From the NCBI RefSeq assembly GCF_013822155.1, contig NZ_PNJW01000007.1:1-64000 (forward strand): a stretch of 64,000 bases of DNA, given 5' to 3'. Position 1 is the stretch's first letter. Each line of letters begins with the position of its first letter. Shown one piece after another: positions 8,626 through 18,111 of the stretch. Source of the stretch: Flavobacterium sp. (GTDB taxonomy: Bacteria; Bacteroidota; Bacteroidia; Flavobacteriales; Flavobacteriaceae). Both the position numbers and the translations under genes were made by a program. The notes under the pieces were generated by a model. It ran no database searches. It saw only the letters and a program-made list of their open reading frames with translations, and was not told the DNA's origin.

Positions 8626-9618
8626 ATGGCAATATTTAATTTTCAGAAGCCCGATAAAGTTATCATGATCGATTCAACCGATTTTGAAGGTAAGTTTGAA
8701 TTCAGACCTTTAGAACCTGGTTACGGATTGACTGTTGGTAATGCACTAAGAAGAGTTTTACTTTCCGCTCTTGAAGGATATGCAATTACATCTGTTCGTA
8801 TTGAAGGTGTAGATCATGAGTTTTCTACCATTTCCGGTGTTGTGGAAGATGTAACAGAAATTATTTTGAACTTAAAACAAGTTCGTTTCAAGCGTCAAAT
8901 CGAAGATGTTGACAATGAAACAGTTACTATTTCGCTTTCCGGTAAAGAACAAATAACTGCTGGTGATTTTCAAAAATTTATTTCAGGTTTCCAAGTTTTG
9001 AATCCTGAATTAATTATCTGTAACCTTGATGCAAAAGTTCACTTGAATATGGAGTTGACTATTGAAAAAGGTAGAGGATATGTTCCTGCAGAAGAAAATA
9101 AAAAGCAAAATGCAGCCATCGGAACAATTTTCACCGATTCAATTTTTACACCTATAAAAAATGTAAAATATGCAATTGAAAATTTCCGTGTAGAGCAAAA
9201 AACAGATTACGAAAAATTAGTTTTTGAAATTAAAACTGATGGTTCTATTAATCCAAAAGATGCTTTAACAGAAGCTGCAAAAGTTTTAATTCACCACTTT
9301 ATGTTGTTCTCAGATGAGAGAATTACACTTGAAGCTGACGAAATAGCTCAAACAGAATCCTATGACGAAGAGTCATTACACATGAGACAATTGCTTAAAA
9401 CTAAGCTTGTGGATATGGATCTTTCTGTAAGAGCATTAAATTGTTTGAAAGCGGCAGAGGTTGATACATTAGGTGATTTAGTATCATTCAATAAAAACGA
9501 CTTGATGAAATTCCGTAATTTCGGTAAGAAATCATTGACCGAGCTTGATGAGCTTGTAGCAATTAAAAACTTACATTTCGGAATGGATTTGTCAAAATAT
9601 AAACTAGATAAAGAATAA
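8626..9618 (+). CDS. rpoA: DNA-directed RNA polymerase subunit alpha
   Basis: RNA polymerase alpha subunit, the scaffold for core enzyme assembly and activator contact. The ORF track starts at a TTG at 8608. The ATG at 8626 gives 330 residues and the expected start [16 protein letters not shown]. The N-terminal domain has [20 protein letters not shown], the segment that dimerises. The C-terminal domain, from about residue 255, has [20 protein letters not shown] and [16 protein letters not shown], the helix-hairpin-helix fold that binds UP elements and activators. It lies between rpsD and rplQ. Confidence 0.98.
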   Translation: MAIFNFQKPDKVIMIDSTDFEGKFEFRPLEPGYGLTVGNALRRVLLSALEGYAITSVRIEGVDHEFSTISGVVEDVTEIILNLKQVRFKRQIEDVDNETVTISLSGKEQITAGDFQKFISGFQVLNPELIICNLDAKVHLNMELTIEKGRGYVPAEENKKQNAAIGTIFTDSIFTPIKNVKYAIENFRVEQKTDYEKLVFEIKTDGSINPKDALTEAAKVLIHHFMLFSDERITLEADEIAQTESYDEESLHMRQLLKTKLVDMDLSVRALNCLKAAEVDTLGDLVSFNKNDLMKFRNFGKKSLTELDELVAIKNLHFGMDLSKYKLDKE

Positions 9619-9656
9619 TCTAATCCGCCTTTGGCGAGATTAAATGTAAGATAGCG

Positions 9657-10148
9657 ATGAGACACGGAAAAAAAGTAAATCATTTAAGTAGACAACAAGG
9701 TCATAGAAGATCTTTGTTAGCTAATATGGCTTGTTCACTTATTGAGCACAAGCGAATTAATACAACAGTTGCTAAAGCGAAAGCTTTAAAACAATTTGTT
9801 GAACCTTTAATAACAAAATCAAAAGAAGATACTACGCACAACAGACGTATTGTATTTGCTTACTTGAGAAATAAATATGGCGTTACTGAACTTTTTAGAG
9901 AAGTAGCAGCTAAAGTAGGTGACCGTCCAGGTGGTTATACTCGTATTATCAAGTTAGGAAATCGTTTAGGTGACAATGCTGATATGGCGATGATCGAATT
10001 AGTAGATTTCAATGAACTTTACAACGGAGGTAAAAAAGAAGAGAAAAAAGCAAAAAGCCGCCGTGGTGGTAAAGCTAAGAAAGCAGAAGTTACTGCTCCT
10101 GAAGCTCCTGCTGCTGATGCTTCTGAAACAACTGAAGCTGCAGAATAA
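9657..10148 (+). CDS. rplQ: 50S ribosomal protein L17 with C-terminal extension
   Basis: Ribosomal protein L17 near the polypeptide exit. The N-terminal part is canonical: [20 protein letters not shown], then [20 protein letters not shown], and later [20 protein letters not shown]. At 163 residues it is longer than the roughly 125-residue minimal form. The extra tail is low-complexity: a Lys/Arg segment followed by an Ala/Glu/Pro/Thr-rich end. Such tails are common in this phylum. It is the last gene of the ribosomal operon, and an intrinsic terminator follows. Confidence 0.98.
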   Translation: MRHGKKVNHLSRQQGHRRSLLANMACSLIEHKRINTTVAKAKALKQFVEPLITKSKEDTTHNRRIVFAYLRNKYGVTELFREVAAKVGDRPGGYTRIIKLGNRLGDNADMAMIELVDFNELYNGGKKEEKKAKSRRGGKAKKAEVTAPEAPAADASETTEAAE

Positions 10149-10167
10149 TTAAAAAATTCATTTTATT

Positions 10168-10204
10168 AAAAAAAGGATATACTTTATAGTTTATCCTTTT
10201 TTTT
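10168..10204 (+). terminator. Intrinsic terminator of the ribosomal operon
   Basis: GGATA (10175-10179) pairs with TATCC (10192-10196), extended by a run of seven A before and eight T after. This gives an A/T-flanked stem with a 12-base loop and a T-tract. It lies 20 bases after the rplQ stop. Confidence 0.85.
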
Positions 10205-10306
10205 ATGCTTAATAAAGTTTTTTACCATTGTGAAATATTTATATATTATTTAACAGAAAATAGTTATTTTTTAAATGTACCTTTTTATATATTCGCAAAA
10301 AAAAAG

Positions 10307-10978
10307 ATGAGAATATTCAGTATTTTATTTTGTTTAGTTGGAATTGTATCTTATGCTCAAACAGATGTTATAGAAAACAGTAATTTCCAAACTAATTCTT
10401 CTAACATGACTTACGGAACAGGTGCTTGGGCTAAAAGTAAGCCCTTAGATACTTCCATTCAAGGGTCAGAATATTTATTTCCAAGTTGGGATGGGAATTT
10501 TCTTGTTACTTCTAAACAAGGAAATCAATATAAATTATTCAATTTAAACTATAATCTTAATACAAAAAAATTAGAAACAGTAATGGGTAAAGATTCTGTT
10601 TTTCAATATGATGTTTCACAAATAGATTACATTAAAAGTTTCAATAGAAAATATAAAGCCATAAATAATGAGTTTTATCAAGAATTGGCTCAGGGAGATA
10701 AAATTTCCTTTTTAAAAGGTTTTTATGTCTCAGTTATGGATGGAGTAGTTAATCCACTAACACAACAATATACTACCCCTAACCGCTATATTCAAAAAAA
10801 TAAATATTTTTATTTAAAAGGAGAGCAGTTTCAAGAAATAAAATTAAAAAAGAGTGATGTCTTAAAAGTTTTTGGTGATAAAGCAGAAGTAATAAAAAAA
10901 TACGCTAAAGAGAAAAATCTTTCCTTTGGAGATGAAAATGATGTAGCTAGCTTGTTTAGGTATTACAATACATTATAA
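10307..10978 (+). CDS. Hypothetical secreted or periplasmic protein
   Basis: I do not recognise this family. The ORF track starts at 10205, inside the terminator T-run of the preceding operon. The ATG at 10307 is preferred because it begins MRIFSILFCLVGIVSYAQ, a typical Flavobacterium Sec signal peptide ending before Gln. The mature part, about 205 residues, has no clear motif and is rich in Lys, Asn and Tyr. One stretch reads GTGAWAKSKPLDTSIQGSEY. It stands alone between two terminators, so it is probably a monocistronic unit. There is no T9SS sorting tail, so periplasmic location or surface attachment by another route is possible. Confidence 0.75.
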   Translation: MRIFSILFCLVGIVSYAQTDVIENSNFQTNSSNMTYGTGAWAKSKPLDTSIQGSEYLFPSWDGNFLVTSKQGNQYKLFNLNYNLNTKKLETVMGKDSVFQYDVSQIDYIKSFNRKYKAINNEFYQELAQGDKISFLKGFYVSVMDGVVNPLTQQYTTPNRYIQKNKYFYLKGEQFQEIKLKKSDVLKVFGDKAEVIKKYAKEKNLSFGDENDVASLFRYYNTL

Positions 10979-10980
10979 GA

Positions 10981-11011
10981 AAAAAAAGATAAGCATTGCT
11001 TATCTTTTTTT
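10981..11011 (+). terminator. Long perfect stem terminator before carA
   Basis: AAAAAAAGATAAGC (10981-10994) pairs perfectly with GCTTATCTTTTTTT (10998-11011) around a three-base loop ATT, two bases after the stop of the preceding gene. It has a T-run on the 3' side and an A-run on the 5' side, so it could work in both directions. It overlaps the likely -33 element of carA. Confidence 0.88.
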
Positions 11012-11025
11012 TTGTTTTAAATTTG
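10996..11025 (+). promoter_or_regulatory. Bacteroidetes-type promoter of carA
   Basis: TTG (10996-10998), 19 bp, then TAAATTTG (11018-11025), a perfect TAnnTTTG -7 element. Transcription would start about 11 bases before the ATG at 11043, giving a very short leader. The -33 element lies inside the loop and right arm of the upstream terminator. Confidence 0.55.
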
Positions 11026-11042
11026 CAAATCAACACACAATT

Positions 11043-12161
11043 ATGAACTATACAACACGAAATCCAGCTATCTTACTTCTTGCAGACGGCACTTTATTTC
11101 ATGGTAAATCAATTGGAATTGAAGGCATTACTTTTGGTGAAGTTTGTTTCAATACCGGAATGACGGGTTATCAGGAGATTTTTACCGACCCTTCCTATTT
11201 CGGTCAAATTATGGTGGCTACTAATGCTCATATTGGAAATTATGGTGTTAATGATCAAGAAATCGAATCAGATTCCATCAAAATTGCCGGTTTAGTATGT
11301 AAAAACTTTAGTTTTAACTATTCTCGTGATGATGCTTCAGGCAGTTTATATGACTATTTTGAAAAGCAAAATTTAATTGCTATTTCGGATGTAGACACCA
11401 GAGCTTTGGTAAGTTATATTCGTGATAATGGTGCTCAAAATGCGGTAATATGCACAGACGGAACTACTATTCAAGAGCTAAAATTGCAATTGGCAAGTGT
11501 TCCTGACATGAAAGGACTCGAACTTGCTTCTAAAGTATCAACAAAAGAACCCTACTTTTTTGGCAATGAAAATGCTACCTATAAAATTTCTGCTTTAGAT
11601 TTAGGAATTAAAAAAAATATACTTAGAAATTTAGCAAAAAGAGATTGCTACATAAAAGTTTTTCCTTTTGATTCAACTTTTGATGACTTAAAAGGGTTCA
11701 ATCCTGATGGTTACTTTTTATCTAATGGACCCGGTGATCCTGAACCACTGGCCGGTGCTATTGAAGTTGCAAAAGAAATTATTGCAGTAAATAAACCATT
11801 ATTTGGAATTTGTTTAGGTCACCAAGTAATTGGTTTGGCAAATGGAGTTTCAACATATAAAATGTTTAACGGGCATAGAGGTATCAATCATCCGGTTAAA
11901 AATCTAATGACCGGGAAAGGAGAAATTACTTCTCAAAACCACGGATTTGCAGTGGTTAGAGAAGAACTTGAAAAAAATCCAGATTTAGAAATTACTCACG
12001 AACATTTAAATGATGGAACTGTTGCCGGAATGCGAATGAAATCGAAAAATTGTTTCTCGGTTCAGTATCATCCGGAAGCAAGTCCGGGACCGCACGATTC
12101 ATCCTATTTGTTTGATGATTTCATTGATATTATTCAAAAATCAAAATTACAAGAGGTATAA
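11043..12161 (+). CDS. carA: Carbamoyl phosphate synthase small subunit
   Basis: CarA, the glutamine amidotransferase subunit that supplies ammonia to CarB for carbamoyl phosphate (arginine and pyrimidine synthesis). The 372-residue protein has the N-terminal CPSase domain (LLLADGTLFHGKSIG, then GEVCFNTGMTGYQEIFTDPS) and a C-terminal class I GATase. The nucleophile elbow is FGICLGHQVIGLANG with catalytic Cys. The downstream His/Glu pair lies in FSVQYHPEASPGPHDS. No carB follows, so the large subunit must be encoded elsewhere. The rplQ-carA-eno order is familiar from Flavobacteria. Confidence 0.97.
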   Translation: MNYTTRNPAILLLADGTLFHGKSIGIEGITFGEVCFNTGMTGYQEIFTDPSYFGQIMVATNAHIGNYGVNDQEIESDSIKIAGLVCKNFSFNYSRDDASGSLYDYFEKQNLIAISDVDTRALVSYIRDNGAQNAVICTDGTTIQELKLQLASVPDMKGLELASKVSTKEPYFFGNENATYKISALDLGIKKNILRNLAKRDCYIKVFPFDSTFDDLKGFNPDGYFLSNGPGDPEPLAGAIEVAKEIIAVNKPLFGICLGHQVIGLANGVSTYKMFNGHRGINHPVKNLMTGKGEITSQNHGFAVVREELEKNPDLEITHEHLNDGTVAGMRMKSKNCFSVQYHPEASPGPHDSSYLFDDFIDIIQKSKLQEV

Positions 12162-12171
12162 AATTTCAATT

Positions 12172-12204
12172 ACCTGACATTTTTTTAATGTCAGGTCTTT
12201 TTTT
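12172..12204 (+). terminator. Intrinsic terminator after carA
   Basis: ACCTGACAT (12172-12180) pairs perfectly with ATGTCAGGT (12188-12196) around a seven-base T-rich loop, followed by C and a run of seven T. Confidence 0.9.
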
Positions 12205-12266
12205 ACACTAAAACGATTGCGTTTATAACTTTCTTAAATTATGGATAAATCCAAATTTAGAATGCT

Positions 12267-12274
12267 TAAATTTG
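12267..12274 (+). promoter_or_regulatory. Probable -7 element upstream of eno
   Basis: TAAATTTG is a perfect TAnnTTTG match 47 bases before the eno ATG. No TTG sits at the expected -33 distance, so support is partial. Confidence 0.35.
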
Positions 12275-12309
12275 TGTATCATTCAAAAAAAACAATAAAA
12301 AAATAGTAA

Positions 12310-13614
<1,305 letters not shown>

Positions 13615-13637
13615 AAATTAGTTTATAATGTCTATTT

Positions 13638-13675
13638 AACCCTTTCGGAATTTATTTCTGAAAGGGTTTTGTTTT
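13638..13675 (+). terminator. Intrinsic terminator after eno
   Basis: AACCCTTTC (13638-13646) pairs with GAAAGGGTT (13660-13668), extended by GGAA/TTTC-type pairing in the loop and followed by a T-rich run interrupted by one G. Confidence 0.88.
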
Positions 13676-13676
13676 A

Positions 13677-13709
13677 TTGAAAATTATAGAACGATTTTTT
13701 TTATATTAG
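13677..13709 (+). promoter_or_regulatory. Possible promoter of the PNGase F-like gene
   Basis: TTG (13677-13679), a 22-bp spacer, then TATATTAG (13702-13709), one mismatch from TAnnTTTG. It lies 26 bases before the ATG, immediately after the eno terminator. Confidence 0.35.
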
Positions 13710-13735
13710 CCTACTCAACAACAAATTACAACACA

Positions 13736-15073
13736 ATGAAAAAAAATTACTTTGCAATATTAAGTTTTATCGTATTTGTATTTAATTCAAATGCTCAAGT
13801 TACTATTCCTATTTATGATAATGTTTTATTTTATGATGGATATGCTTCTTTGGTGAATTACCCAACTGAACCGGATGTAATAAGGTTAAGAAATGATTTA
13901 TTTACGAAGAAGTTGACTCCTGAAGTTTTAGCTCAAATAGGAACTTCGCTTACTTTAAATATTTCAATTTCTGCGGCGTGTGACAATTATGATAGAATTG
14001 GAAATATTAATTTAGCGTTAGTTCCAAAAGGAGCAACATCTTATAATCCGGATACAACAAATAGATTAGAATTAGGAAGGTATATAACTCCTTTTATGAA
14101 TAAAAATGTTCCGCCAAATTTAGTGCCATATACTTTTAGTGTAGATAATATTACAAAAATTCTAAAAGATACTTATCTAAACACAATTTATGATTTTTGG
14201 ATTGAGTTTGAATTATTTGGTGTGCCTTATGCCGCTCAAACTCAAATTTCTGGTTGTTCAGGTAGAAATGATGTATTTTATGGCACTTTAAATTTTATAA
14301 CAAATACGGAAACTTCAAGTCCTAACAATACTTACATTCACACTTTAAATTTTAAAAAAATATTAAATGATTACCAAGCCGGAGCTTCAGATGGTATTTT
14401 TCAAACAGTAAGAACTATCTATTTTGATTTGCCATCAGCCATTAATAATGCAAAATTTTATTTAATTACGTCAAGTCATGGTGCAAATGCAGGTGGAGAA
14501 GAATACAATAGAAGATGGCATTATATTTCATTAAATAGTAATCAAATTCTATCGTATTTACCCGGAGAACCCACTTGTGAACCTTACAGAGTTTTCAATA
14601 CACAAGGAAATGGAATTTATGGCCCTACACCGAGAACTCCGGAAGAATGGCAATCTTTCAGCAATTGGTGTCCGGGAGCAGTTATTCCTATAAGAGAAAT
14701 GGACCTTGGAAATTTAGCAGCGGGAAATCATATGTTCAGAATTGCTGTTCCAACTGCGGTTTTTGTTGGAAATGAAGGGTACATTCCCGTTTCGTTATAT
14801 TTGCAAGGCGAAAATACAGCTTTAAATGTTGATGATTTTGAGGCAATCATTGTTGACCATTATCCTAACCCTACAAAAAATAAAGTTTTTATAAGTTGCC
14901 GGAAAATTATCGATGCTATTGAAATCGTTGATTTACAAGGAAAAATAATTGAAACCAAAGTAGTAGAAAATACTGAAACTGAAGTGGATTTAACACAATT
15001 TTCAAAAGGTGTTTATTTTATAAAAATGAAGTTTGGAGAGGTATCCAAAACACATAAAATTATTAAAGAATAA
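13736..15073 (+). CDS. T9SS-exported PNGase F-like peptide N-glycosidase
   Basis: The 445-residue protein has a signal peptide (1-20), a two-domain core resembling peptide-N(4)-(N-acetyl-beta-glucosaminyl)asparagine amidase F of Elizabethkingia, and a T9SS type A sorting tail from about residue 370 (VDHYPNPTKNKVFIS to KTHKIIKE). The three PNGase F active-site acids appear to be present. D86 in CDNYDRIGN matches D60 of WDRYANV, E157 in YDFWIEFEL matches E118, and E256 in GGEEYNRRWHYISLN matches E206. SNWCPGAVIPIR matches the GWCPGMAVPTR segment. Family assignment is by recalled alignment; substrate (N-glycans of glycoproteins) is inferred. Export through the outer membrane by T9SS is expected. 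It is a single-gene unit between terminators. Confidence 0.82.
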   Translation: MKKNYFAILSFIVFVFNSNAQVTIPIYDNVLFYDGYASLVNYPTEPDVIRLRNDLFTKKLTPEVLAQIGTSLTLNISISAACDNYDRIGNINLALVPKGATSYNPDTTNRLELGRYITPFMNKNVPPNLVPYTFSVDNITKILKDTYLNTIYDFWIEFELFGVPYAAQTQISGCSGRNDVFYGTLNFITNTETSSPNNTYIHTLNFKKILNDYQAGASDGIFQTVRTIYFDLPSAINNAKFYLITSSHGANAGGEEYNRRWHYISLNSNQILSYLPGEPTCEPYRVFNTQGNGIYGPTPRTPEEWQSFSNWCPGAVIPIREMDLGNLAAGNHMFRIAVPTAVFVGNEGYIPVSLYLQGENTALNVDDFEAIIVDHYPNPTKNKVFISCRKIIDAIEIVDLQGKIIETKVVENTETEVDLTQFSKGVYFIKMKFGEVSKTHKIIKE

Positions 15074-15084
15074 TAGAATTAACT

Positions 15085-15121
15085 AAAAACCCTTTCAAAT
15101 ACTGAGAGGGTTTTTGTTTTT
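15085..15121 (+). terminator. Intrinsic terminator after the PNGase F-like gene
   Basis: AAAAACCCTTTC pairs with GAGAGGGTTTTT (one T-G wobble) around a seven-base loop and ends in a T-rich run. Confidence 0.87.
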
Positions 15122-15184
15122 ACTCAAATACTCACTCAAAACCTGCGATTACTCATTTAGTGTGCAACTTCAAAGATGAAAACT

Positions 15185-15192
15185 TATATTTG
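15185..15192 (+). promoter_or_regulatory. Probable -7 element of the histidine kinase gene
   Basis: TATATTTG is a perfect TAnnTTTG match ending 17 bases before the ATG at 15210. A convincing TTG at -33 was not seen. Confidence 0.4.
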
Positions 15193-15209
15193 TTCATCAA
15201 TTCATTTAT

Positions 15210-17177
15210 ATGAAGAAGTTTCTACAATTATTTTTCTTTTGTCTCTTCCTTGCTACAAATTTATTTGGGCAAAATAAAAGGGTTGATAGTTTGGTGAATC
15301 TCCTTAACCAAACTCAAAATGAAATAGAAAAAACGCAATTTCTTAATGCAATCGCGGATGTTTATAAAAGTAGTAATCCAAAATTAATGGAAAATTACGC
15401 TAGGCAGGCATTACAACTTTCTCAAAAAATAAAATACAAAGCTGAAGAAGGGAATGCTTTACTTAATCTAGGAATTGCCCAAATAATTTCAGGAAATTAC
15501 CCTAAAGCAATTGATTTTTTTTCACAAGCTAAATTAATTTTTGAAAATGAATTAGCCATTGGTTCTAAAGAAGAATTGAAGGTTAAAAGCGGTTTAGCTC
15601 GAACCTATGGCAGTATGGGAATTGTTTTCTCTGAGCAAAGTAATTATGCCAAAGCTTTGCAATATCACATTAAAGCTGTTGCTATTTATGAAGAAATTAA
15701 AGACGAAGAAAAAACGGCTCGGGTTTACAATAATATCGGAATAGTTTATCGAACTCAAAAGGAAGATTTCAAAGCACTGGATTATTTTAGTAGAGCACAG
15801 AAATTACAGAAAAGAATTGGAGATGAAACCGTTGGTATAACTACAACAAACATAGGAAATCTTTATTTACAGCAAAAGAATTATGAAAAAGCAAATCAAT
15901 ATTATTTAGAAGCAAAACAGCTCTTCGAAAAATATCCTAATGATAGAGGTCAAGGTGAATTATTTAATAATATTGGGTTGTATTTTAAAGAAACTAATAA
16001 TCAGCCAAAAGCTTTTGAAAGCTGGGAATTGGCATTACAATCGTTTGCTAAAATTGATGATAGATTTGGAACATCGGATACTTATCTTTTGATGGGGGAA
16101 TGTTATTATGATCAAAAAAGATTTACAGAAGCATTGGAATATGCTCAAAAGGCAGCAAAATTGTCTAAAGATTTAAATGTGTTGGAAGGAACAGCTTTAG
16201 CAGAGAAATTATTGAGTTCGATTTATGAAAAATTAAATAATTCTACAGCAGCTTTCACTCATTTTAAATTGTATAAAATTGCACAAGACAGCTTGATAAA
16301 CCACGAAAATATTAGGAAAAGTGTGCAGACTGAAATGAATTATGAGTTTGAAAAAAAGGAAGCTTTGCAGAAAAAAGAACAGGAAAAGAAAGAAGTTTTA
16401 TTAGCTGAAAAATCTAAAAGACAAGCTTTACAAACCATTTTTATTGCATTATTTATCTTGTTACTAATGGGAATTGCCTTTTTGATTTATAACCGAATGC
16501 AACTCAAAAAGACATTGACCTTACAGAAAGAATTGGCAGAATACGAACAAAAAGCGTTGCATCTTCAAATGAATCCGCATTTTGTTTTCAATTGTTTAGG
16601 TTCTATTTCCAGTTTTATTGTGCAAAACGGAACGGATTCTGCGATTAAATATTTGTCAAAATTTTCAAAATTAATGCGATTAACATTAGAATATTCGAAA
16701 GAATCACTAATTCCCATTGACAAAGAAATTGAAAGTTTGCAAAATTATTTGGAACTCGAACAATTGCGTTTCAACAATGTGTTTGATTTTAAAATTTCCA
16801 AAAGCAAAGAAATAGAAGACGATATGGCTTTGCCTCCTTTGTTGTTGCAACCTTTTGTAGAAAATGCAATCATTCACGGGTTAATTCCCAAAAAAGAAAA
16901 CGGAATAATTTCAGTAGATTTTTCAATTGAAAAGGAAAGCCTGATTTGCACTATAGTTGACAACGGAATAGGTTTTGAGAAATCAAAAGAAATCAAAGAA
17001 AATTTAGTGGCTATTCACAAATCGATGGCGTTAGATATCACCAAAAAAAGACTTGAGATGATGGAGGCTTCAACAGCACAAAAAGCAAAAGTTGAAATCA
17101 AAGAAATTAAAAATGATATAAGCGAAATTCAAGGCACAAAAGTAGTTCTGAATTTACCCATACAATATATAAAGTAA
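15210..17177 (+). CDS. TPR-containing LytS/YehU-type sensor histidine kinase
   Basis: A 655-residue sensor kinase. Residues 1-20 form a signal peptide or first membrane anchor. Residues about 40-365 contain tandem tetratricopeptide repeats (GNYPKAIDFFSQAKLIFE, SNYAKALQYHIKAVAIYEEI and similar) predicted to lie in the periplasm. A charged coiled-coil stretch leads to a transmembrane helix at about 409-427. The cytoplasmic part is a His_kinase domain with phosphoacceptor H457 in HLQMNPHFVFNCL. The ATP-binding segment PLLLQPFVENAIIHGL and the DNGIGFE box follow. The next gene is its likely LytTR partner, 87 bases downstream across a heptamer repeat. The TPR input suggests a protein or peptide signal; the actual signal is unknown. 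Confidence 0.92.
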   Translation: MKKFLQLFFFCLFLATNLFGQNKRVDSLVNLLNQTQNEIEKTQFLNAIADVYKSSNPKLMENYARQALQLSQKIKYKAEEGNALLNLGIAQIISGNYPKAIDFFSQAKLIFENELAIGSKEELKVKSGLARTYGSMGIVFSEQSNYAKALQYHIKAVAIYEEIKDEEKTARVYNNIGIVYRTQKEDFKALDYFSRAQKLQKRIGDETVGITTTNIGNLYLQQKNYEKANQYYLEAKQLFEKYPNDRGQGELFNNIGLYFKETNNQPKAFESWELALQSFAKIDDRFGTSDTYLLMGECYYDQKRFTEALEYAQKAAKLSKDLNVLEGTALAEKLLSSIYEKLNNSTAAFTHFKLYKIAQDSLINHENIRKSVQTEMNYEFEKKEALQKKEQEKKEVLLAEKSKRQALQTIFIALFILLLMGIAFLIYNRMQLKKTLTLQKELAEYEQKALHLQMNPHFVFNCLGSISSFIVQNGTDSAIKYLSKFSKLMRLTLEYSKESLIPIDKEIESLQNYLELEQLRFNNVFDFKISKSKEIEDDMALPPLLLQPFVENAIIHGLIPKKENGIISVDFSIEKESLICTIVDNGIGFEKSKEIKENLVAIHKSMALDITKKRLEMMEASTAQKAKVEIKEIKNDISEIQGTKVVLNLPIQYIK

Positions 17178-17193
17178 ATAACTTGTTGATTCA

Positions 17194-17256
17194 ACTTGAA
17201 ACCTGAAACCTGAAACTTGAAACTTGAAACTTGAAACTTGAAACTCGAAACCCGCA
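17194..17256 (+). repeat. Heptamer tandem repeat (acYtgaa x9) between kinase and regulator
   Basis: Nine consecutive 7-bp units with consensus AC(T/C)TGAA: one ACTTGAA, two ACCTGAA, four ACTTGAA, then ACTCGAA and a degenerate ACCCGCA. The array fills most of the 87-base spacer and ends 8 bases before the regulator ATG. It contains no stop-free coding link between the two genes. It may be variable in copy number through slippage. Confidence 0.9.
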
Positions 17257-17264
17257 ACTAATAC

Positions 17265-18026
17265 ATGACAACAGCCATATTAATAGACGATGATGCCAAC
17301 CTAAGAGCAGGAATGCGACAATTGCTTTCCATGTATGCTCCGGAAATTAATGTTCTCGGCGAGGCAGAGAGTGTGCAATCCGGTGTTGAAGCAATAAATT
17401 TGTTACAACCTCAAGTAATTTTCTTAGATATTCAACTTAGCGATGGTACCGGTTTTGACTTGCTGGAAAAATTAGCAGAAATGAATGGAAAAATTTCATC
17501 ACAAGTTGTTTTTATAACGGCTCATGAACAATACGCCATTAAGGCATTTCGATTTAGTGCATTAGATTTTTTGTTGAAACCGGTAGACCCGGAAGAGTTA
17601 CAAAAAGTGATTCATAAAATTAAAAATGTATTAGCAAAAAGCGACAACTATGCCCACATCGATTTGTTGTTAGAAAATATAAGACGGAAAGTGGATAATT
17701 TCAAACGGATTGCTCTTTCCACTTCAGACGGAATTCATTTGTTTGAAATCAGCGATATTATCCGTTGCGAAAGTGAAGACAATTATACCAAATTTTTTAT
17801 CAAAAACAATAAACCCATTTTGATTTCTAAAACACTAAAAGAATATGAAGATTTGTTAACGGAACACGGTTTTGAACGTATTCATCAATCGCATCTAATC
17901 AATTTAGTCTATTTAAAATCATATATTAAAAGAGATGGTGGATATGTGGTGATGGCTGATAATAGTAATTTACCCATTTCACAACGAAAAAAAGAACGTT
18001 TGCAAGAGTTGTTAAAAACATTATAA
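17265..18026 (+). CDS. LytTR-family response regulator
   Basis: A 253-residue response regulator. The receiver domain (about 1-120) has acidic residues in LIDDDANLRAG, phosphoacceptor D55 in VIFLDIQLSDGTGFDLL, Thr in VVFITAHEQYA and Lys in FLLKPVDPEEL. The C-terminal LytTR DNA-binding domain (about 150-250) shows DGIHLFEISDIIRCESEDNY, ILISKTLKEYEDLL and FERIHQSHLINLVYLKSY. LytTR regulators bind two direct repeats about 21-22 bp apart. Adjacent to the LytS-type kinase, it is expected to receive the phosphoryl group from it. The target genes are not shown; the T9SS LRR genes immediately downstream are obvious candidates. Confidence 0.94.
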   Translation: MTTAILIDDDANLRAGMRQLLSMYAPEINVLGEAESVQSGVEAINLLQPQVIFLDIQLSDGTGFDLLEKLAEMNGKISSQVVFITAHEQYAIKAFRFSALDFLLKPVDPEELQKVIHKIKNVLAKSDNYAHIDLLLENIRRKVDNFKRIALSTSDGIHLFEISDIIRCESEDNYTKFFIKNNKPILISKTLKEYEDLLTEHGFERIHQSHLINLVYLKSYIKRDGGYVVMADNSNLPISQRKKERLQELLKTL

Positions 18027-18111
18027 CGAATTCTAAATTAAAGTATTCAATTACTCATTTACAAAATAAATTACTAAACAACGATATTATCTTTATATAA
18101 AATAAATTATT

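Noticed and set aside
9360-9683. Reverse-strand ORF of 107 codons at the rpoA end
   Set aside because: Shadow of the rpoA C-terminal domain; no independent signal.
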